64,000 bases of DNA from Sagittula sp. P11 (GCF_002814095.1 NZ_CP021913.1:3912501-3976500); one strand, 5' to 3'; positions 27,694 to 36,584 are shown, numbered from the stretch's first letter. Program-made: numbers and translations. The notes: generated by a model not told the origin, from the sequence alone.

Positions 27694-28788
27694 ATGAGCA
27701 AGAGCCTGTTCGACCCGATCAAGGTTGGGGCCATGGACCTCAAGAACCGCATCGTCATGGCGCCGCTGACCCGGAACCGTGCGATGGAAGACGACGCGCC
27801 TATGGACATGCACGCCGATTACTACGCGCAGCGCGCGGGCGCCGGTCTGATCATCACCGAGGCGACGCAGATTTCGCCGGAGGGCAAGGGCTATGCCTGG
27901 ACCCCGGGCATCCACAGCGAGAAGCAGGTCGCCCAGTGGAAGAAGGTGACGGACGCGGTGCATGCGGAGGGCGGCAAGATCGTCCTGCAGCTGTGGCACG
28001 TGGGCCGGATCAGCCATACGTCGCTGCAGGAAGACGGCAAGGCGCCGGTGGCCCCCTCTGCTGTGCAGGCCGAGGGTGTGCAGACCTTCGACGGCGAGCA
28101 GATGGTCGCTGTCTCGGTGCCGCGCGCGCTGGAGACCGATGAGCTGCCCCGCATCGTGGAGGATTTCCGCAAGGCGACGGTCAACGCGAAGGCCGCCGGT
28201 TTCGACGGTGTCGAGGTGCATGGCGCCAATGGCTACCTGATCGACCAGTTCCTGAAGGATGGCCCGAACAAGCGTGACGACGCCTATGGCGGAACTTTCG
28301 AGAACCGCGCGCGCTTGCTGGGCGAGGTGCTGGATGCGGTTGTCGGCGCATGGGATTCCGCGCATGTGGGTCTGCGGCTGTCGCCCTATTCCGGTGCGAA
28401 CGGCGCCACCGACAGCGATCCGAAGGCGCTGGGCGAGTTCCTCGTCGATTTCGTCTCGGGCCGCGGGCTGGCGTATCTGCACATGATCGAGGGCCAGACG
28501 GGCGGGCCGCGCGACCTGCCGGAAGGTGTCGACCTGAAGGCGCTGAAGGACCGCTTCGACGGCGTCTGGATGGGCAACAACGGTTATGACCGCGATATGG
28601 CCGTGGAGCGCGTTGCAGGGGACCTGACCGATCTGGTGGCCTTCGGACGGCCCTATATCGCCAACCCCGACCTGGCGGAGCGTCTGCGCGTCGGGGCGGA
28701 GCTGAACGAGGGCGATCCGTCCACCTATTACGGCGGTGGCCGCGAGGGGTACACGGATTATCCGGCCCTGCGCGACGAGGCCGCGTAA
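27694..28788 (+). CDS. Alkene reductase (Old Yellow Enzyme family, NemA-like)
   Basis: 364 residues. A cytoplasmic FMN- and NAD(P)H-dependent ene-reductase that reduces activated C=C bonds and often electrophiles such as N-ethylmaleimide or nitrate esters. Family blocks are NRIVMAPLTRNRA at the N-terminus, QLWHVGRISH, EVHGANGYLIDQFL (the His/Asn pair that binds the substrate oxygen), DDAYGGTFENRARLL, and LVAFGRPYIANPDL. AAAGGAG precedes the ATG. No regulator is adjacent. The natural substrate is unknown. Confidence 0.94.
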   Translation: MSKSLFDPIKVGAMDLKNRIVMAPLTRNRAMEDDAPMDMHADYYAQRAGAGLIITEATQISPEGKGYAWTPGIHSEKQVAQWKKVTDAVHAEGGKIVLQLWHVGRISHTSLQEDGKAPVAPSAVQAEGVQTFDGEQMVAVSVPRALETDELPRIVEDFRKATVNAKAAGFDGVEVHGANGYLIDQFLKDGPNKRDDAYGGTFENRARLLGEVLDAVVGAWDSAHVGLRLSPYSGANGATDSDPKALGEFLVDFVSGRGLAYLHMIEGQTGGPRDLPEGVDLKALKDRFDGVWMGNNGYDRDMAVERVAGDLTDLVAFGRPYIANPDLAERLRVGAELNEGDPSTYYGGGREGYTDYPALRDEAA

Positions 28789-28909
28789 GCGCACAGGCAC
28801 GAACCGGGGCAAATAGCCCTTGCATCCGGTCCCCATCCTGCAAGATGGGGGCTGGATCGTCATGCGTGAGTCGGGTCTCGCGCCGGTGACGACGATCAGG
28901 AGAACGTTC

Positions 28910-29080
28910 ATGGACTACGGGAAATCCGGCAAGGGCAAGGCAGCCAAGGGCGCGCCGCGCTACGACGGGCACAAGGACGCGCCGCAGGGCAAGGACGCCC
29001 GCGGTGGCGCACCCAGCAAGGCGGAGCTTCTGGCACGCATGAAGGCCGCCCGTGAGGCGGACGCGCAGAAGGACGGCTGA
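28910..29080 (+). CDS. Small basic hypothetical protein
   Basis: 56 residues from the ATG at 28910, with AGGAG seven bases upstream. It is rich in Lys, Gly and Ala (MDYGKSGKGKAAKGAPRY), lacks hydrophobic segments and ends in a charged helix (KAELLARMKAAREADAQ). This looks like an intrinsically disordered small protein. A longer upstream frame from 28820 is less likely because of the good ribosome site. A terminator follows. Function is unknown; similar small proteins exist in Rhodobacteraceae, as far as I recall. Confidence 0.6.
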   Translation: MDYGKSGKGKAAKGAPRYDGHKDAPQGKDARGGAPSKAELLARMKAAREADAQKDG

Positions 29081-29113
29081 GGCCGGTCTTCAGTCAGTCT
29101 TTCGTTCGGGGCA

Positions 29114-29151
29114 GGGGCCGGGGGCGCGGAATGCGCCGCACCGGCCTTTTG
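29114..29151 (+). terminator. Probable intrinsic terminator after the 56-residue gene
   Basis: GGCCGG (29116-29121) pairs with CCGGCC (29141-29146), with an inner GGCGC/GCGCC stem and small bulges, followed by TTTTG. The remaining 29152-29436 holds the lon promoter region and no gene. Confidence 0.7.
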
Positions 29152-29327
29152 TCGTTTTGCGGGCGGGTTTGAAGCGCGGCTCCGGGCGCCGGCCGCGTCA
29201 TGACGGGATTTTGAACCGCCGTGCCGGCATGGCCGTGCATCGTTCACTTTGGCCCGAAAACCCGGCTTGCGGAAACGGGCGGGCAGGGTCACACTGAGCG
29301 CCACACACCTTGGGCCGGCCCGGGTTG

Positions 29328-29356
29328 CTTGAAATCCGGGGTCAGGCGGCACATGT
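29328..29356 (+). promoter_or_regulatory. Candidate heat-shock (RpoH) promoter of lon
   Basis: CTTGAAA begins at 29328. After an 18-base gap from CTTG comes CACATGT at 29350, which shares four of six defined positions with the alphaproteobacterial RpoH -10 pattern CYTATNT. The site lies 80 bases upstream of lon, a gene usually under heat-shock control. The match is imperfect. Confidence 0.4.
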
Positions 29357-29436
29357 AGTGTGTTCTGACCGGAGACGGCGCAAGTTGCCGCGATGCGGGG
29401 CTCTGCCGTCTTGCCAAGAACCAGGAAAACGCGAGC

Positions 29437-31845
29437 ATGAAACAGCCACTCAATCCATCTTACCCGGTGCTGCCGCTGCGCGACATCGTCGTGTTCCCGC
29501 ACATGATCGTGCCCCTTTTCGTGGGCCGCGAGAAATCCGTGCGCGCACTGGAAGAGGTGATGAACGACGACAAGCAGATCCTGCTTGCCAGCCAGATCGA
29601 TCCCGCGATCGACGACCCGGAGACCTCCGGCATCTACAAGGCGGGCGTGCTGGCGAATGTCCTGCAACTGCTGAAGCTGCCCGACGGCACCGTGAAGGTT
29701 CTGGTGGAAGGCCAGAGCCGTGTGCGCATCGTCGAGTACATCGAGAACGAGAACTTCTTCGAGGCGAAGGCCGAGTACCTGACCGAGATGCCCGGCGACC
29801 TGGCCGCGATCGAGGCCCTGACCCACACCGTGGCAGAGGAATTCGAACGCTACACCAAGGTCAAGAAGAACATCCCCGAAGAGGCGCTGGCCGCCGTCAG
29901 CGAAGCGACCGAACCGGCGCAGCTGGCCGACCTCGTGGCCGGTCACCTCGGCGTGGAAGTGGGCCAGAAGCAGGAACTGCTTGAGACGCTCTCGATCAGC
30001 GAGCGGCTGGAGAAGGTCTATGGCCTGATGCAGGGGGAGATGTCCGTCCTGCAGGTCGAGAAGAAGATCAAGACCCGCGTCAAGAGCCAGATGGAGAAGA
30101 CCCAGCGCGAGTACTATCTGAATGAGCAGATGAAGGCCATTCAGAAGGAACTCGGCGATGGCGAGGACGGCGAGGGCGAAATCGCCGAGCTCGAAGAGAA
30201 GATCGAGAACACCAAGCTGTCGAAGGAAGCCCGGGAAAAGGCCGACGCGGAGCTCAAGAAGCTGCGCAACATGTCGCCCATGTCCGCCGAGGCGACCGTC
30301 GTGCGCAACTACCTCGACTGGATGCTGTCCATTCCGTGGGGCACCAAGTCGCGCGTGAAGAAGGACCTGAACAAGGCGCAGGACATCCTCGACCACGATC
30401 ACTACTCGCTTGAGAAGGTGAAGGAGCGGATCGTCGAGTACCTCGCCGTGCAGGCGCGCAGCCAGAAGCTGAAAGGCCCGATCCTCTGCCTCGTCGGCCC
30501 TCCGGGTGTCGGCAAGACGTCGCTGGGCAAGTCGGTGGCGAAGGCCACGGGCCGCGAGTTCATCCGCATCAGCCTCGGCGGCGTGCGTGACGAATCCGAG
30601 ATCCGCGGCCACCGCCGGACCTACATCGGCTCCATGCCGGGCAAGATCATCCAGGCGCTGAAGAAGGCGAAGACCACGAACCCGCTCATCCTGCTCGACG
30701 AGATCGACAAGATGGGGCAGGACTTCCGTGGCGACCCGGCTTCGGCCATGCTGGAGGTGCTGGACCCCGAACAGAACGCGACCTTCGTGGACCACTATCT
30801 TGAGGTGGAATACGACCTGTCGAACGTGATGTTCGTGACCACGGCCAACAGCTACAACATGCCCGGGCCGCTGCTCGACCGGATGGAGATCATCTCTCTC
30901 TCGGGGTACACCGAGGACGAGAAGCTGGAGATCGCCAAGCGGCACCTGCTGGACAAGGTGACCAAGAACCACGGTCTGAAGAAGTCCGAGTTCGTGGTCG
31001 AGGACAGCGCGCTGACCGACATCATCCGCTACTACACGCGGGAGGCCGGCGTCCGGAACCTTGAACGCGAGGTGGCAAAGCTCGCCCGCAAGGCGGTGAC
31101 GAAGATCGTCAAGAAGGAAGCGGAAAAGGTGGTCGTTTCGGCGGACAACCTCGACGAGTTCCTGGGCGTCCGGAAGCACCGTTACGGGCTGGCGGAGGAA
31201 GAGAACCAGATCGGTGTCGTCACCGGGCTGGCCTGGACCTCTGTCGGCGGCGACCTCCTGCACATCGAGGCGCTGAAACTGCCGGGCAAGGGCCGGATGA
31301 AGACCACCGGGAAACTGGGCGACGTGATGAAGGAGTCGATCGATGCGGCGTCTTCCTACGTGCGTTCGATTTCCCCGCAGATCGGGGTGAAGCCGACGAA
31401 GTTCGACAAGATCGACATCCACGTGCACGTGCCCGACGGTGCGACGCCGAAGGATGGTCCCTCTGCCGGTCTGGCGATGGTGACGTCGATCGTGTCGGTG
31501 CTGACGCAGATCCCGGTCCGCAAGGACGTGGCGATGACGGGCGAGGTCTCGCTTCGGGGCAACGCCATGCCCATCGGCGGCCTGAAGGAGAAACTGCTCG
31601 CGGCCCTGCGCGGTGGCATCAAGACGGTGTTCATCCCGGAGGAAAACGAGAAGGATCTGGCGGAGATCCCGGACAACGTGAAGGAGGGGCTGCAGATCAT
31701 CCCCGTCAAGCACGTGTCCGAGGTGCTGAGCCAGGCGCTGGTGTCGAAGCCCGAGCCCATCGAATGGGACGAGGCGGCGGAGGAAGCGGCGGCGGCAGCC
31801 AAGGCCAAGTCCGAGGACACCGTGTCGAGCACCGTGGCGCACTGA
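29437..31845 (+). CDS. lon: ATP-dependent protease Lon
   Basis: 802 residues, full length. A hexameric cytoplasmic AAA+ protease that degrades misfolded and regulatory proteins. The N-terminal substrate domain starts [20 protein letters not shown]. Walker [10 protein letters not shown] lies near 354-362, and Walker B (ILLDEIDKM) follows. The catalytic dyad is Ser676 (GPSAGLAM) and Lys719 (GLKEKLLAA), 43 residues apart as in E. coli Lon. The C-terminal tail is Ala/Glu-rich. AGGAAAA precedes the ATG. An intrinsic terminator follows and a candidate heat-shock promoter precedes it. Confidence 0.97.
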   Translation: MKQPLNPSYPVLPLRDIVVFPHMIVPLFVGREKSVRALEEVMNDDKQILLASQIDPAIDDPETSGIYKAGVLANVLQLLKLPDGTVKVLVEGQSRVRIVEYIENENFFEAKAEYLTEMPGDLAAIEALTHTVAEEFERYTKVKKNIPEEALAAVSEATEPAQLADLVAGHLGVEVGQKQELLETLSISERLEKVYGLMQGEMSVLQVEKKIKTRVKSQMEKTQREYYLNEQMKAIQKELGDGEDGEGEIAELEEKIENTKLSKEAREKADAELKKLRNMSPMSAEATVVRNYLDWMLSIPWGTKSRVKKDLNKAQDILDHDHYSLEKVKERIVEYLAVQARSQKLKGPILCLVGPPGVGKTSLGKSVAKATGREFIRISLGGVRDESEIRGHRRTYIGSMPGKIIQALKKAKTTNPLILLDEIDKMGQDFRGDPASAMLEVLDPEQNATFVDHYLEVEYDLSNVMFVTTANSYNMPGPLLDRMEIISLSGYTEDEKLEIAKRHLLDKVTKNHGLKKSEFVVEDSALTDIIRYYTREAGVRNLEREVAKLARKAVTKIVKKEAEKVVVSADNLDEFLGVRKHRYGLAEEENQIGVVTGLAWTSVGGDLLHIEALKLPGKGRMKTTGKLGDVMKESIDAASSYVRSISPQIGVKPTKFDKIDIHVHVPDGATPKDGPSAGLAMVTSIVSVLTQIPVRKDVAMTGEVSLRGNAMPIGGLKEKLLAALRGGIKTVFIPEENEKDLAEIPDNVKEGLQIIPVKHVSEVLSQALVSKPEPIEWDEAAEEAAAAAKAKSEDTVSSTVAH

Positions 31846-31871
31846 GCGTCCGCCCGATCGCTTGAAACAGG

Positions 31872-31900
31872 AAAGCCCCGACCGCGTGTCGGGGCTTTTT
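31872..31900 (+). terminator. Intrinsic terminator of lon
   Basis: AAAGCCCCGAC pairs with GTCGGGGCTTT around a 5-base loop (CGCGT) and runs into TTTTT. It starts 26 bases after the lon stop. Confidence 0.9.
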
Positions 31901-32018
31901 CACGTCCGGCTTTCCGGGGGCTGTTCTGGGCGGGCTGTCCCTGCGCCGGGCGCAACAGGACCCTCGGGCCGGGGGCGCTGGGCGTGCGGCCGGGTGAAGG
32001 GGCAGAGCAGGGGCGCGG

Positions 32019-32219
32019 TCAGTTCCCGGCGGCGACGCCGAAGACGATCAGCGCGGCGAGGCCCAGGACCAGACCCGCGGATGGCATGCTGCTGGCGGCG
32101 GCGGCGTCCTCGACGATGACCGGCGGCATGACCGGCGGATCGGCGGGGGCATCGTAACTGCCGGCCTGCGCGGCGCTGGCGGCAGAGAGAAGGGCGAACG
32201 CGGCAGCGTACCTTTTCAT
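32019..32219 (-). CDS. Small exported or membrane protein
   Basis: 66 residues. There is a clear N-terminal signal peptide (MKRYAAAFALLSAASAAQAG, cleavage near QAG), a proline-rich linker (DAPADPPVMPPVIVED), then a C-terminal hydrophobic helix (about 49-64). GGAGAACGACC precedes the ATG. The arrangement suggests a small inner-membrane protein with a periplasmic N-terminus. It is convergent with lon. No function is recognised. Confidence 0.6.
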   Translation of the reverse strand: MKRYAAAFALLSAASAAQAGSYDAPADPPVMPPVIVEDAAAASSMPSAGLVLGLAALIVFGVAAGN

Positions 32220-32380
32220 GGTCGTTCTCCAGACAAAGTTGCTCTGTCAAACTGGCGGGGAATGGTTGTACGAGTCAAGCAAACGCTGGCTTCGAGAGGC
32301 GTTTTGCGCTAGGCTCACGCGATACAAACCGAGCAGCTGCACGTGATTGCGGCGCCGCACACCGAGCAGAGACAGGTATC

Positions 32381-32878
32381 ATGAGCACAGCAAAAGCACC
32401 GGCCGCCGAGCGGTCCAAGTCCACACGCAAGCCCTCTGCCGGGAAGGCGCGCGCCGGCAAATCCGGGTCTGCTGCCGCATTCATCCTGAACACGGACGAG
32501 GAGGCCCTGCACGCGGACGCCGCCGAAAAGCGGCGCGAGGCGCCCGCCGTTTCGGCACCTGCCGAGGCGGAGCCGGTCACGGTCGAGGAGATCCCCATCG
32601 TGCCGCAGCCGGAACTGAGGAAGAAGGAGCTGATCGACTTCGCGGTGGAACGCTCCGGCATCAAGAAGCGCGACGCCAAGCCCGCGATCGAGGCGGCGCT
32701 TGCCATCCTGGGCGAGGCGCTCTCGGAAGGGCGTGAACTGAACCTCGCGCCGTTCGGCAAGATGAAGGTCACGCGGATGAAAAAGGCGGGCAACGGGCAG
32801 ATCATAAACGCCCGTCTGCGGCAGCCCGACGAGGATAAAATTAACGGACAGGACCCTCTTGCACAGGCTGCCGAGTGA
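32381..32878 (+). CDS. HU/IHF-family DNA-binding protein with an N-terminal extension
   Basis: 165 residues, against about 90 for ordinary HU. The C-terminal part (about 75-165) has the HU fold: KKELIDFAVERSGIKKRDAKPAIEAALAILG, then GRELNLAPFGKMKV and KMKVTRMKKAGNGQIINARL, where the usual beta-arm is shortened. The first 70 residues are disordered, basic then acidic, starting MSTAKAPAAERSKSTRKPSA. It probably binds DNA non-specifically in the nucleoid, with the tail adding interactions. It ends 19 bases before a tRNA-Val gene in the same orientation. Confidence 0.8.
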   Translation: MSTAKAPAAERSKSTRKPSAGKARAGKSGSAAAFILNTDEEALHADAAEKRREAPAVSAPAEAEPVTVEEIPIVPQPELRKKELIDFAVERSGIKKRDAKPAIEAALAILGEALSEGRELNLAPFGKMKVTRMKKAGNGQIINARLRQPDEDKINGQDPLAQAAE

Positions 32879-32897
32879 GTCTAAAAGCCCCGCTACC

Positions 32898-32972
32898 GGG
32901 TGATTAGCTCAGTGGTAGAGCGCTTCGTTCACATCGAAGATGTCAGGAGTTCAAATCTCTTATCACCCACCA
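32898..32972 (+). tRNA. tRNA-Val (anticodon CAC)
   Basis: A full cloverleaf with acceptor GGGTGAT/ATCACCC, anticodon stem CTTCG/CGAAG with loop TTCACAT, T-loop GTTCAAA, discriminator A and encoded CCA. It reads GUG. Confidence 0.97.
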
Positions 32973-32980
32973 GAATTCGA

Positions 32981-33008
32981 AGCGCGTCCCATCCGGGCGC
33001 GCTTTTTC
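32981..33008 (+). terminator. Intrinsic terminator of tRNA-Val(CAC)
   Basis: AGCGCG-T-CCC pairs with GGGCGCGCT (bulged T) around the loop ATCC and is followed by TTTTTCTTTT. Confidence 0.8.
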
Positions 33009-33176
33009 TTTTGGGCGATGGGGCCGGTGGTCCGCGTGCTGCCGTCTTTTGGCTGAACCGCCGGTGCGGACGGGGCGATCTCCGGTCCGGATTGACGCTG
33101 CGGGAAGAACGGGTGCGAAAAGGGCGGACAGAGCCCCTTGCACTGACGCCGCGCTTTGTCTATTTCGACGCGGCGC

Positions 33177-33252
<76 letters not shown>

Positions 33253-33342
33253 CCTTATCCCCTTGAAATGAAAGAAAACCCTTGTATTCAAGGGTGTTTC
33301 AACATTTTTCTGTTACAAAGTTGGTTACAAAATGGGGCTGGG

Positions 33343-34131
33343 ATGGGTGGCAAGCCCAGGCACTTTCTGGAACGGGAAGGACGGTTCTGCTCGCGGATCG
33401 TGGTCCCGAAAAAGCTGCGGCAAATCATCGGCAGGTCAGAGCTGCGTGCCCCGATGGGCGCTGATCGACGGGAGGCGTCTCGCAGGCATCACGTCCAAGT
33501 GGCGAAGCTCATGGCCCTGATCACCGCGGCTGAACAGGAACTGGCCCTGACCACCGGCACGCCCGCTGCCCAGCCGCGCTAACCCATGTCCGGCGAGGAA
33601 ATGGCGCAAATGAATTACCGGTTTGGTGTGGAGCAAGACGCTGAAGCACGGATCGCTGATGCTGCCTATGCCCGCGTCGGTATTGACGATGGATACGTCG
33701 AACGATTGAGGGCCGGAATTGCCGGTGCAGCAACAGACAATGAACTCGATGATCTGGTCGGGCACCGTATTAGGATGTTCCGCGACCGAGGGCACACGGA
33801 AGCGGTAAAAAGAACCGCCGAATGGCGCCGCCTCGCGATGATGTTGTGCGTGTCCGAGTATGAGGCCCTGGAGCGGGCAGTAGAGCGCGATGAGGGTGTG
33901 ACCGACGGCGAGACCTGCCACCCGCTGCTGACCACTGCTGCGGTCGAGCGGAAGGCGTCTGTAGGCTTGAAGGCCTTGTTCCGGGACTTTCTTGCGAACT
34001 TGGAAAACCTGAACAGGGCAGATGCTACAATACGCAAGTGGCAAGGCATCTACGACGCGTTTTGCGATTATGTCCGGCATGACGACGCGGCTCGCGTTAC
34101 CAAGGCCGATGTGCGTGCATGGCGGGACTAG
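33343..34131 (+). pseudogene. Tyrosine recombinase (phage-type integrase), N-terminal part with in-frame stop
   Basis: The frame from the ATG at 33343 starts MGGKPRHFLEREGRFCSRIV, the DUF6538-like N-terminus of Rhodobacteraceae integrases (VVPKKLRQIIGRSELR). A TAA at 33580-33582 interrupts it, but the same frame continues with the SAM-like core-binding domain (LFRDFLANLENLNRADATIRKWQ, then VTKADVRAWRD) until a TAG at 34129. Beyond it the frame still reads LLEERAG before similarity ends near 34150. The catalytic domain lies separately at 34574-34801. The gene is dead. Its position after tRNA-Val suits tRNA-targeted integration. Confidence 0.8.
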
Positions 34132-34176
34132 TTACTGGAAGAGCGCGCGGGCATATGTGTCCTTCAAGGACTGCAT

Positions 34177-34482
34177 CTAGTAATCGACTTCCACGTCGAT
34201 CTGATCGACGCACGTCTGCGTTTGGGAGTGGCCAACCCCGGTTTGCCAATCTGCGCCCAAAATCTCGACCGATGTAATGTCCGAAATGAACATGCAGCGC
34301 CACTCCCCGCCAGGAGGAAGCCCGCTCGAACTGTATCCTGCAAATTGATATGTCAGAACCTTATCGTGTCCGTTTTTTGAACCGATAACATGGGGGCAAA
34401 CGTCCCTCTTGTGACCTTTGTGTATAACGCGAATAGCCTTTTTAGTCTCCACCGCTTCGCGAATCTTTCCGTAGACATTCAT
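34177..34482 (-). CDS. Conserved hypothetical protein lying inside the integrase remnant
   Basis: 101 residues starting MNVYGKIREAVETKKAIRVI. Visible blocks are the CPHVIGSKNG motif, a Tyr/Ser-rich stretch (YQFAGYSSSGLPPGG), WRCMFISDITSVEIL, and a cysteine near the acidic end (TCVDQIDVEVDY). The order (positively charged helix, beta-rich middle with Cys-His, WRC, acidic end) is one I recall from small unannotated proteins with a WYL-like look; I cannot confirm a family. It runs opposite to the integrase and separates its two halves. Base composition here is more AT-rich than in the core genes, which fits transfer. Confidence 0.5.
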   Translation of the reverse strand: MNVYGKIREAVETKKAIRVIHKGHKRDVCPHVIGSKNGHDKVLTYQFAGYSSSGLPPGGEWRCMFISDITSVEILGADWQTGVGHSQTQTCVDQIDVEVDY

Positions 34483-34573
34483 TTGCGCCTCCCCAACAGC
34501 TAACGCAGGATGGCATATAGTCTTCTAAATTCAAACTGAGACGGGATCCAAAGCCCAGAGACAGGGCAACCGG

Positions 34574-34801
34574 TTGGCAACTTGGCTAGGTGAAGCCGGT
34601 CTCGTGCCTCAGGGGCTGCAACCAAACCATGCCTGGCGGCATAGGTTCCAGACTTTAGGGCGACGGTATTCGCAATCGGAGATGGTTGTGAACGCGATCT
34701 GCGGCCATGGTCGTCAGGCCGACGTTTCGAACGGGTATGGTGATGCGGAACTGGTGACGAAGAAGCGAGTGATCGATGCGATCCCGTTTTTTGATCTTTA
34801 G
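34574..34801 (+). pseudogene. Tyrosine recombinase C-terminal catalytic fragment
   Basis: 75 residues with the end of an integrase catalytic domain: QPNHAWRHRFQTLGRR (His-x-x-Arg box), AICGHGRQADVSNGYGD (GH and the nucleophilic Tyr region), and TKKRVIDAIPFFDL. It lies in a different frame from the N-terminal part at 33343-34131, and the segment between (the catalytic Arg I region) is missing. Together the two pieces are the remains of one gene. Confidence 0.75.
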
Positions 34802-34928
34802 TCGGGGATAGTGCCTCAGCGCGTAGTGCGGGAAGCCGCGGGCGACGCGCATGGCGATGCTGGCGGTCACCGTCGTTCTTAAGAGAAGGTTTGGGGTGCG
34901 AGACTCGAAACCTGAGACGTAGATGGCG

Positions 34929-35470
34929 ATGACCGACGACAGAATGGCTCTGATCGGGCTTGCTGAGAAGCAGGTTGATGGCGACCTCGTGCGCGAAATG
35001 CTGGCATTCGTGGCCGAGCGGATCATGCGTAAAGAGATCTAGGCGTGGACAGGGGCGGCGAAAGGCGCGTCCTCGCCGATGCGGGAAGCGCAGCGGAGCG
35101 GCTATCGAGACCGCGATTAGGATAAGCGCGCCACGCGGGTCGCATTGGAGAGCCGCAAGCTTCCTAAAGGTAGATACTGTCCCAGCTTCCTGGAGCCACG
35201 ACGGACGGCTGAGAAGGCATTGGTCGCCCTGATCCAGGCGGCCTACGTTGCCGGTCTCTCGAGGCCGTCTGTCGATGACCTGACCTAGGCGATGGACCCC
35301 GGCGGCATCTCGAAGAGCCAGATCGGCCGGCTGTGCATGGCGCTCAATGAACGGGTCGACGTATTCCTGTCTCGTCCCTTGGAGCGCGCCTGGCCCTGCC
35401 TCTGGTTCGACGCGACATACCTCAAGGTACGCGGGGGCGGGCGGATCATTGACAAGGCGATGTTACTCGC
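34929..35470 (+). mobile_element. IS256-family transposase remnant
   Basis: From the ATG at 34929 one frame reads MTDDRMALIGLAEKQVDGDL, then REMLAFVAERIM, later FLEPRRTAEKALVALIQAAY, GLSRPSVDDLT, GISKSQIGRLC, and WPCLWFDATYLKVR. These are successive IS256 (mutator-type) transposase blocks including the first catalytic Asp region. Three in-frame TAG codons interrupt it (near 35039, 35118 and 35286). The sequence stops matching at about 35470, so the distal half is absent. It is inactive. Its right end abuts a truncated gene on the other strand. Confidence 0.8.
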
Positions 35471-35580
35471 GGTTCCGCCAGTCACCCAGCCGCCCCATGT
35501 ATAGCGCCTGCGACGCCGACGAAGACCGCGCCGGTCAGCACCCCGTAAACCCCGGGTTTGGGCCATTCGGGAGTGTTCAT
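35471..35580 (-). pseudogene. Truncated small membrane protein (GGW family) cut by the IS256 remnant
   Basis: From the ATG at 35580 the frame reads MNTPEWPKPGVYGVLTGAVF and stops at 35482. After a shift of frame the neighbouring reading gives TWGGWVTGGTA, which completes the N-terminal half of a small Rhodobacterales membrane protein I recall (hydrophobic helix, then WGGWVTGGTA). The similarity ends exactly where the transposase remnant begins. The gene is thus both frameshifted and truncated. Its start overlaps the stop of the upstream gene. Confidence 0.5.
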
Positions 35581-35858
35581 CTTCCAACCCCTTGCGGCGA
35601 CATCGCCGCCTTGCTGCATGTGCCGGTCCAAGCCGCATCCTGGCTCAAGACCTCTTCAAGGTCGTCTTCTGTCGTCGGACGGAGTTCGCGCTGACCCACG
35701 TGTCGGCCGCTGCCGCACACCGCCAGAAATGTCGCGATGCGTATGTAGGCTTCGAAACTCAATCCCTGCAGCAGTTCCTCCACCACCAGGGTGTCGTAGG
35801 TGCCTGCGGGCAGTTCGTCTGGGTAGCCCGGCAGGGTGAACGGGTTCGAAAAGGTCAT
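35577..35858 (-). CDS. Hypothetical protein upstream of the truncated GGW gene
   Basis: 93 residues from the ATG at 35858. It starts MTFSNPFTLPGYPDELPAGT and continues YDTLVVEELLQGLSFEAYIR, RHVGQRELRPTTEDDLEEVL, then a more irregular tail. The coherent, charged, helix-forming sequence suggests a genuine cytoplasmic protein, and I recall similar small proteins in alphaproteobacteria without a function. Its TGA overlaps the start of the truncated gene by four bases, so the two were an operon. The downstream partner is now broken. Confidence 0.5.
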   Translation of the reverse strand: MTFSNPFTLPGYPDELPAGTYDTLVVEELLQGLSFEAYIRIATFLAVCGSGRHVGQRELRPTTEDDLEEVLSQDAAWTGTCSKAAMSPQGVGR

Positions 35859-36004
35859 TGCAGATCTGGTTGATCGCACGGTCATGCAAGATCTCCGCTA
35901 AGGGGGCGCCGACTTGTCGCTCGCCCGTGTCAAAGGCTGGACGAGTCCAGGGGCAGGGGGGCGAAAGACACCTCTCCTTGTACGTCCGGTGCCGTCGGAC
36001 AGCG

Positions 36005-36018
36005 CTGACCCATGTTAG
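36005..36018. promoter_or_regulatory. Crp/Fnr-type palindrome, distal copy
   Basis: CTGACCCATGTTAG fits CTGAY-N4-RTYAG. It lies 154 bases upstream of the gene at 36159 and 62 bases (centre to centre) from a second copy. Half-site spacing is as in FNR/Dnr-type boxes. Confidence 0.45.
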
Positions 36019-36066
36019 CCCCGCTCACACAACCGGGTGCCAATTCCCCGGATAGCCGTGCCGACA

Positions 36067-36080
36067 CTGACCTGTGTCAG
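36067..36080. promoter_or_regulatory. Crp/Fnr-type palindrome, proximal copy
   Basis: CTGACCTGTGTCAG is a perfect 5-4-5 palindrome 92 bases upstream of the ATG at 36159. Similar sites occur at 36005, 41386 and 41420. Confidence 0.5.
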
Positions 36081-36158
36081 CACGACGAAGCCGGGCCGCG
36101 CATAAGCTTGGGAAAACAGGCGCGGCCCGCGTTCCTGCAAACAAGGATTGGAAAGACG

Positions 36159-36584
36159 ATGGAAAAATCCAGTGTCCTCACCCCGCACCCGCCAGAGTTC
36201 GGGCGATTTCTCTATGCCTCGGTCGGTGAAGACCGGAACGGGCATGGCGTGACGGTTCTCTCGGCGCTCGCAAGGCTTGGCCTCGATCCCTGGACGGAAA
36301 CCGCCGAATTGGTCGCGCTTGGGCGCGATGCGGCGCGGGCGCGATTGGGATCGCTTCTGGCGCGATTTCGGGATGTTCCGGCTCTCGCAAGCGAGCACGC
36401 GCGGGTTGCCGGCGACCTGAGCCAATTGCTCCCGCAAGGACCGGCCCAAGGCAGTGCGACACGCGCTGCATGGTCCGTCGCCAATGGCCACCCCAGGTTT
36501 GGCAGCGCAATATGGCTGGTGACGGCAATTGTCTTTATGCTGCTTCAATTGGCCATGGTCGGCGGATCGGTGTCCGGCGAATGA
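36159..36584 (+). CDS. Hypothetical protein with a C-terminal membrane anchor
   Basis: 141 residues from the ATG at 36159. The body is helical and charged (PWTETAELVALGRDAARARLG, LARFRDVPALASEHARVAGDL), followed by one hydrophobic helix at about 118-136. This suggests a cytoplasmic domain tethered to the inner membrane by its tail. It overlaps the next gene by four bases. Two Crp/Fnr-type palindromes lie upstream, so it may be controlled by redox or oxygen signals. I recall comparable genes in Rhodobacteraceae but no function. Confidence 0.6.
   Translation: MEKSSVLTPHPPEFGRFLYASVGEDRNGHGVTVLSALARLGLDPWTETAELVALGRDAARARLGSLLARFRDVPALASEHARVAGDLSQLLPQGPAQGSATRAAWSVANGHPRFGSAIWLVTAIVFMLLQLAMVGGSVSGE

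Noticed and set aside
28960-31842. 960-codon minus-strand frame opposite lon
   Set aside because: Antisense shadow of Lon, with no domain and a biased composition.
35691-35705. CTGACCCACGTGTCG as another Crp/Fnr-type site
   Set aside because: The second half-site does not match (GTGTC instead of RTYAG), and it lies within the gene at 35577-35858.
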